Assembly: GCF_025399895.1 (NCBI RefSeq)
Contig: NZ_JAODUA010000020.1
Coordinates: 1 to 64,000 of the forward strand
Source of the DNA: Streptomyces sp. ASQP_92
GTDB lineage: Bacteria; Actinomycetota; Actinomycetes; Streptomycetales; Streptomycetaceae
DNA length: 64,000 nucleotides
Reading direction: 5' to 3'
Position 1 is the first letter of the stretch; the number at the start of each line of letters is the position of its first letter. A program made the position numbers and the translations under genes. Shown piece after piece: positions 59,817 through 64,000 of this stretch. A model generated the notes under the pieces. That model made no database searches and had not been told where the DNA came from. It saw only the letters and a program-made list of their open reading frames with translations.

Positions 59817-61050
59817 CCGTAGTCGTCCATCCGTACAACTGATCGTCGAGGTCCCGGACGCACTGTTCGTGCTGGTGCGACGTCAACGTGCGCCGCACCT
59901 CACGGACCCGGTCCATGCCAGTCGCGTACCAGGTGACCGCCAACTGGTCGAGCGCGAGCGACGCATACCGGCACGCTTCCTCAGGACACCCTGCGGCCGC
60001 CTCTACGGCCGCGAGGTCGCCGAGGATCACAGTCCGCTGCTTGTCCGACTCGGAAGGCAGTTCGTCCAGGACCCGGCTGAGTGTCTCCCGTGCCTGAGGC
60101 AGGTGTCCCGCCCTCAACTGGGTGTTGCCCTTGAACGCTGCGAGCCGCGCAGCACTGAACCAATCCATCCATTCCGGAGAGACATGCTCCGACCCCGCCG
60201 CCAGGACATCCTCGCCGTGACCGATCAGGTGCAGCGCTGTGCGGGTGTTCCCACATCGGGTCTCACACTCTGCCTCGACCGCGTCCAGCCAGGCCAGGAG
60301 TTCCGCGCTGGCCGGGCCGCGCCGCGCGTACGTCCTCGCCGCAATCATCCGTTCAACGGCCCTTTCCCGCTCGCCCGCCCACCCGGGGATGAACGCCATG
60401 TGGGCGAGGACTGCCGCGCCGAGGAGCGGGTCGTCCGCCTCGCCCGCGGCTTGCAGCGCGCGCAGGAAAGTGGAGTCTGCGGAGTCGGGCTCACGCAGGT
60501 CGAAGAACTCGACGCGGCCAGCGAGGAGATAGCTCTCGGCCAGCGCCGCGGCGACGGTTCTGCGGGTGTCTCCTGCCGTCTCGGCGAGCAGGGCGCAGCC
60601 GAGCCGGGCGTGGGCCAGCACTGAGGGATGCAGTTCGGCGGGTGCGACAGACCAGTACATGCGGCGGTGGGACCGGGTGACGGCCGCGAAGTCGGCGGCG
60701 ACGGTGTGGGGTTGCATGGCGGCCTGTGCTTGGGCCGGGACGGTGGACAGACCGAGTGCGGCGATCGCCCCGCCGACGACAACGCGCCGTGAGGGAACGG
60801 GACGGGCCTCGTCGCGGCCGTCGGGCGGCGTGAAACCGAGAGCCCGCATGTCCGAGCCGAGGAGGCGTGTGAGGGCTCGCTGACAATCCGGGTGCGGCCA
60901 AGGGGGGTTGGATGACTCCCAGCGCCGCAGCTGGCGGGTGCCGACCGACAAGCCGAGCTTGGTGAGGGCATCGGCGAGAGCCTGTTGCGAGTGGTATCCG
61001 GCCGCCACCCGGGCGGCTCGAAGTCGTGTGTTGCCGGCGGAGCGCGGCAT
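59797..61050 (-). CDS. XRE-type regulator with TPR domain
   Basis: 417 residues. The N-terminal HTH (about 7-60) reads LRAARVAAGYHSQQALADALTKLG followed by RQLRRWES. A SRRVVVGGAIAALG segment at about 87-101 looks like a Tat signal but is internal and common in this Streptomyces family. Residues about 140-410 are TPR-like helical repeats for peptide or protein binding. GGAGG lies six bases before ATG 61050. It is divergent from a run of small genes, the usual pairing of such regulators with short antagonist-type proteins in Streptomyces. Confidence 0.85.
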   Translation of the reverse strand: MPRSAGNTRLRAARVAAGYHSQQALADALTKLGLSVGTRQLRRWESSNPPWPHPDCQRALTRLLGSDMRALGFTPPDGRDEARPVPSRRVVVGGAIAALGLSTVPAQAQAAMQPHTVAADFAAVTRSHRRMYWSVAPAELHPSVLAHARLGCALLAETAGDTRRTVAAALAESYLLAGRVEFFDLREPDSADSTFLRALQAAGEADDPLLGAAVLAHMAFIPGWAGERERAVERMIAARTYARRGPASAELLAWLDAVEAECETRCGNTRTALHLIGHGEDVLAAGSEHVSPEWMDWFSAARLAAFKGNTQLRAGHLPQARETLSRVLDELPSESDKQRTVILGDLAAVEAAAGCPEEACRYASLALDQLAVTWYATGMDRVREVRRTLTSHQHEQCVRDLDDQLYGWTTTVSALTR

Positions 61051-61142
61051 AGTTCACCTCCGGTACGTCGATGCTCCTTCAGTGTCGTCCCAGGTCCGGT
61101 TGAATGCCAGACATCGCTCGAATGAGTTGATGGAAGTCCGCT

Positions 61143-61388
61143 TTGGGGCCAGCGAAAGCCCCTTCAAAGTCCTCGCGTTGCAGCACGCCCGGGCCCACTC
61201 TGGTCTCCCACTGGGACAGGGGACGGAAGCGAGGAGCCAAGCACCGTGGCCACCATCCCGACAAGAGTGCCCCCGGCAGGAGGGTGCGCACTCCACGAAC
61301 GAACCGGCACACCGAGCCTGTGGCACTACGCGCCGCACTCGACGACGCCGACGCCCGAACCTCGGCCGCTGGACAGGAGCCTTCGTGA
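61143..61388 (+). CDS. Possible small protein, start uncertain
   Basis: An open frame of up to 81 residues that is basic at the front and ends ALRAALDDADARTSAAGQEPS. Its stop overlaps GTG 61385 of the next gene (GTGA), the arrangement seen in real Streptomyces gene pairs. The front half has weak bias and no RBS; the true start may be an internal GTG. Confidence 0.35.
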   Translation: MGPAKAPSKSSRCSTPGPTLVSHWDRGRKRGAKHRGHHPDKSAPGRRVRTPRTNRHTEPVALRAALDDADARTSAAGQEPS

Positions 61389-61875
61389 GCACCTCTGCTG
61401 ACGAAGGCCAATGGGCAGCCGTCTCCACATGGCTCGCCGACAGTCTCAACAGGCCCGCCACGCCCGTGAGCAATGGGCGGAAGGACGTGCCGCCCTTCTC
61501 GCTCTGGGTCGCCAGTTCTCTGCCGTTCGCCTCGACGAGGCATTGGTGCACGCCGCAGCACATCCTGACCTGGCGACGGCCGGCACGGTCCTGCGGGCCC
61601 TGAACGGCCCCGTCATCCACGACCCGCGCAACCAGCGTTTCTACGCCCTCGTGCCGTCCTCCCCGCCCGGCCCGAGCCTCGGCCGGCACGCCGAGCTCCT
61701 CGGACTGGGCAGTTACATTGGCGTACCGCGTGTGGGAGACAGCACGCAGACCGAGACGTGGTCGAGCTACTGGGTCGTGCCCATGTCCGCGCCGGGCCGC
61801 CTGTGCAATCCGCACCGGGTCACGAGCCTGGTCAAGGCCGCCACGGCGCTGCTCAATCAAACGCCGCAGTCGTGA
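61385..61875 (+). CDS. Conserved Streptomyces hypothetical protein, apparently frameshifted
   Basis: Two frames together make one protein of about 160 residues. From GTG 61385 the product reads STSADEGQWAAVSTWLADSL. Then the family sequence continues in another frame as QQARHAREQWAEGRAALLALG up to 61875. Adding one C in CTCAACAGG near 61455-61463 joins them. As sequenced, the long part would have to start at ATG 61411, which has only GAAGG very close to it. The family (a short protein with a central RFSAVRL-type strand and a C-terminal tail of helices) is common beside XRE-TPR regulators. Function unknown. Confidence 0.65.
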
Positions 61876-62048
61876 CGAACGCGCCGCCCATGAACGCCTA
61901 CGTCACCCCGGAATGCCGGGAAGCCCGCCATCTGTACTGGCGAGGCGGACACCTGCTCTGCCCCGGCCCGTACGAGGTACGGCAGCCGTCGAGCGGCGGG
62001 GCGATGGAGGTGCTCATGTGCGCCTGCCCCTGCCACGCGCCCCAGTGA
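61872..62048 (+). CDS. Small Cys-rich protein
   Basis: 58 residues with five Cys, ending MCACPCHAPQ, a possible metal-binding knuckle. GTG 61872 overlaps the previous stop (GTGA); ATG 61890 is an alternative. It belongs to the small-gene cassette beside the XRE-TPR regulator. No function can be assigned. Confidence 0.6.
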   Translation: MTNAPPMNAYVTPECREARHLYWRGGHLLCPGPYEVRQPSSGGAMEVLMCACPCHAPQ

Positions 62049-62131
62049 CTCCCCGCCCAGCCGACATTTCCTGGCAGGACCGCAGCTGGGATGGGGCCCA
62101 GCACCATCACATCACCGAACGGAGACACCAC

Positions 62132-62596
62132 GTGCACCGGATGACAGCGCGAGCGCTCCTCACCGACGCTCAGTTCAACGACGTCCGCGCGACGATCCTC
62201 GACAACAACCCGGGCATGGAGCCCGACCTCGCGTCCCGCATCCTCACCGACGCACTTGCCTTCATCGCGGTCGCGGCTGCGCGGGGTGGCCGGGGCTTGG
62301 TCCCGAGCCGCGTCGTGGATGAGGGCTGGCACGCCCTTATCCTGCACACCGGCCTCTACCAGAACCTGTGTGCCCGGCTCGGCGGCTTCGTCCACCACAT
62401 CCCCGAGCGCCCCGACCCGGGCCGGTTCGACTCCGCCGTCCTGCAACGGACCATCGCAGCCATCGAGAGCGCCGGATACAGCGTTGACACCGATCTGTGG
62501 CGGTCCCCCGAGGATCAACTCGTCTCCGTGGCGGCGAAGTGCCAGCACTCCGACGACAGCGGTCCGATCGTCATCATCCCCAAACCGAAGGGCTGA
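62132..62596 (+). CDS. Conserved hypothetical protein with WH(x)nHH motif
   Basis: 154 residues, helical. The signature VDEGWHALILHTGLYQNLC followed by GGFVHHIPE recalls the glycine-rich-domain-protein-like (DUF1399-type) fold, in which conserved Trp, His and Tyr line a pocket. There is no signal peptide. GTG 62132 has GGAG eight bases upstream; ATG 62141 is also possible. It is the fourth gene of the cassette divergent from the XRE-TPR regulator. Function unknown. Confidence 0.68.
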   Translation: MHRMTARALLTDAQFNDVRATILDNNPGMEPDLASRILTDALAFIAVAAARGGRGLVPSRVVDEGWHALILHTGLYQNLCARLGGFVHHIPERPDPGRFDSAVLQRTIAAIESAGYSVDTDLWRSPEDQLVSVAAKCQHSDDSGPIVIIPKPKG

Positions 62597-62627
62597 ACAA
62601 CGCTAACCTGTGAGCCAGGAGGTGGGC

Positions 62628-62750
62628 ATGGCAGACCAGTGGACCGATCCGCGCTACGCCGAACTCGTTGCACAGTGGCGCCGAGCGGAGCGGGAAGCCG
62701 AGGACCGACAGGTGCGGGTCTTCCTCGTGCCGCCGGGGTCCGACGACTGA
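62628..62750 (+). CDS. 40-residue small protein
   Basis: It begins MADQWTDPRYAELVAQWRRA and ends VFLVPPGSDD. It has an excellent AGGAGG five bases before ATG 62628, strong third-position G/C bias and an amphipathic helix with alternating charge. It lies 31 bp after the preceding stop, so it is probably co-transcribed. Function unknown. Confidence 0.6.
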   Translation: MADQWTDPRYAELVAQWRRAEREAEDRQVRVFLVPPGSDD

Positions 62751-62872
62751 CGTACACCGCCCCGGTCGGCCGGTGTGGGGGCCGGGGTTTCCTGCTGCCG
62801 CACGATGGGTGCGCGAGGGGTACGCCCATCGCGACGTTGATGCGGAGCAGGAGACCGAGTCGACCCCCGCCC

Positions 62873-64000
62873 TCAGAACGCCGGAAACGCGGCGCCGGAC
62901 AGATGGAACGGTTCCCGCTCCCCCCGGAAGGCGCGTGAGGCCGCGGCCACGGCGCCGGGGCGCAGTTCTTCGATGCGGCCCGTTGCCGCCAGCGCCGACA
63001 GGGTGGGGCCGCCCAGGTACGCCGAGGCGAGTTCGGTGGTGGTCAGTCGCAGGTCGGGGCGGGATCGGGTGCGTTCGCAGGTGACGGTGAAGCTGTCGGC
63101 GTACAGCCGGTAGCGGCCGGCGTTCCAGGGACAGAAGGCGTCCTCGACCCCCAGGACCACATCGAGTGCGGCCGTGTACCGGCGGGCGGCGAGAGCCCGT
63201 TCGACGTCGACCAGGCGTACCCACAAGTTGTCGACCAGCGTCGTGCGCGCGGCACGTGGGTCGGCCAGCAGATGCGGCAGCACTTCGTCGGGCGCCCCCT
63301 CATAGGTGAGGTGGTCGTGGCCGTCGAGGTTCAGGAAGTAGTGCCACAGGGAGGCGTACGCCCACCGGCCGACGACGACCACTTCGACGATGTGCGCGGT
63401 GGCCCCCTTGGACCGGTACAGGGCGTAGCCGGTGGCCGCGCCGCCCGGGTCGGTGTGCAGCACGACGCGCAGCGCGTTCGCGCCGTCGCGGACGTGCTCG
63501 GCGTCGTGGAGACGGGCGTTCCAGTACTTCTCCGTACGGTCCACCCAGCCGACCGTCTGCCGACGGGCGGTGTCATGGACCTTTTCGAGGGACGGGCGGG
63601 CCTGGTCGGCGGTGAGCAGGCGGACGGTGCCGGCGCCGAGGTCGACATCGGGGCGCAGGGCCACGGTTGGCTTGTCGATGTGGAGGGCGGCGAGGTGGGA
63701 GGCGATTCCGTAACCGAACCGGCCGTAGATCGTGGCTTCGGCGGCGTTGAGCGCGGCGATGGGTTCGCCGCCCGTCTCGTGCAGCTCGGTGAGCTGGCCG
63801 CGCATCATCGCGGTGAGAATGCCGCGCCGGCGATGGGTGGGCAGCACGGCCACGAGCGTGATGCCGGCGACCGGGACGAGCGCGCCGGGCACGGTCATGG
63901 TGCGGCCGTAGATCCCGGCGCCGCCGACGATGTCCCGGCCGTCGTACGCGGCGAGCGTGCGCCCCGGCTCGATGGACGAGCGGGCGTTTCTGAGGGCGCC
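62873..64000 (-). CDS. Eis-type GNAT acetyltransferase (5' end outside window)
   Basis: 376 codons are visible and the reading frame stays open through the right edge. The acetyl-CoA site reads AVLPTHRRRGILTAMMRGQ (the R/Q-x-x-G-x-A/G-like loop RRRGIL). The AEATIYGRFGYG motif and a C-terminal SCP-like lobe ending in a Phe carboxylate (AAFPAF) are typical of Eis, which uses its C-terminal carboxylate as base. Eis proteins multi-acetylate aminoglycosides and lysine-bearing peptides. It converges with the small-gene cassette. The 122-bp gap contains nothing recognisable. Confidence 0.88.
   Translation of the reverse strand, partial: GALRNARSSIEPGRTLAAYDGRDIVGGAGIYGRTMTVPGALVPVAGITLVAVLPTHRRRGILTAMMRGQLTELHETGGEPIAALNAAEATIYGRFGYGIASHLAALHIDKPTVALRPDVDLGAGTVRLLTADQARPSLEKVHDTARRQTVGWVDRTEKYWNARLHDAEHVRDGANALRVVLHTDPGGAATGYALYRSKGATAHIVEVVVVGRWAYASLWHYFLNLDGHDHLTYEGAPDEVLPHLLADPRAARTTLVDNLWVRLVDVERALAARRYTAALDVVLGVEDAFCPWNAGRYRLYADSFTVTCERTRSRPDLRLTTTELASAYLGGPTLSALAATGRIEELRPGAVAAASRAFRGEREPFHLSGAAFPAF

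Noticed and set aside
60908..61603. 231-codon plus-strand frame across the XRE start
   Set aside because: Its first half lies in non-coding or antisense DNA. Only its part from 61385 matches a known family, and it is used in the frameshifted gene call.

Overview
The window is chromosomal DNA from a high-GC actinomycete, almost certainly a Streptomyces. The third codon position is nearly all G/C. TTA codons are rare and confined to a few accessory genes. The gene content includes RheA/Hsp18, DUF5133, holin/DUF3618/DUF4235, a LAL-type LuxR giant regulator, ANTAR-GAF and a secreted M4 protease. Many genes show ATGA/GTGA stop-start overlaps. No rRNA, tRNA, CRISPR array, phage or insertion sequence was recognised.

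Layout. (1) 0.5-11.9 kb: MerR regulator, DUF2267 protein, hsp18 and its divergent repressor rheA with two matched operators, a small lipoprotein, a patatin phospholipase fused to EF-hands, a phospholipid acyltransferase homologue, a DUF4239 membrane protein, a wall-anchored-type protein with a 12-residue repeat expansion, a variant inositol-phosphatase homologue and a Cys-rich unknown. (2) 12.0-19.8 kb: an amino-acid-centred cluster. M20 peptidase and double-Lrp regulator face an MFS symporter, AroQ chorismate mutase (TTA codon), LysE exporter, Fe(II)/2-oxoglutarate oxygenase (TTA codon), AlaX tRNA-editing protein and a threonine-dehydratase-like PLP enzyme. (3) 19.9-22.7 kb: rifampin phosphotransferase with an RAE-like inverted repeat at its promoter. 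(4) 23.4-34.0 kb: glucokinase, GmhA-like SIS isomerase (TTA codon) and a coupled GT20 glycosyltransferase. These converge on a 1405-residue caspase-STAND-WD40 protein (TTA codon), followed by two sugar-type SDRs and an alpha/beta hydrolase. (5) 34.1-41.9 kb: DUF6355 peptide/MarR pair, IMP dehydrogenase, peptide deformylase, a frameshifted methyltransferase, a helical-repeat membrane protein, a DUF4232-type lipoprotein and a nucleotidyltransferase. (6) 42.0-47.4 kb: three secreted enzymes (GH43-like, transglycosylase-like, NlpC/P60-like), each with a C-terminal seven-repeat PLL-type lectin propeller. Two of them share a 436-bp segment differing at one base. (7) 47.5-51.2 kb: stress module with divergent sigma-B-type promoters, ANTAR-GAF, DUF5133 and a response regulator. 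(8) 51.5-64.0 kb: M4 metalloprotease, LAL regulator, a signal-less amino-acid-binding-fold protein, HAD phosphatase, XRE-TPR regulator with a cassette of small genes (one frameshifted), and an Eis-type acetyltransferase cut by the right edge.

The best candidates for undescribed biology are region 2, which looks like a bldA-dependent pathway for an unusual amino acid with exporter and tRNA-editing self-protection, and region 4, a sugar-phosphate/GT20 cassette beside a caspase-STAND-WD40 conflict protein. All function calls come from motifs and family recognition in the translated sequence. No database search was possible.
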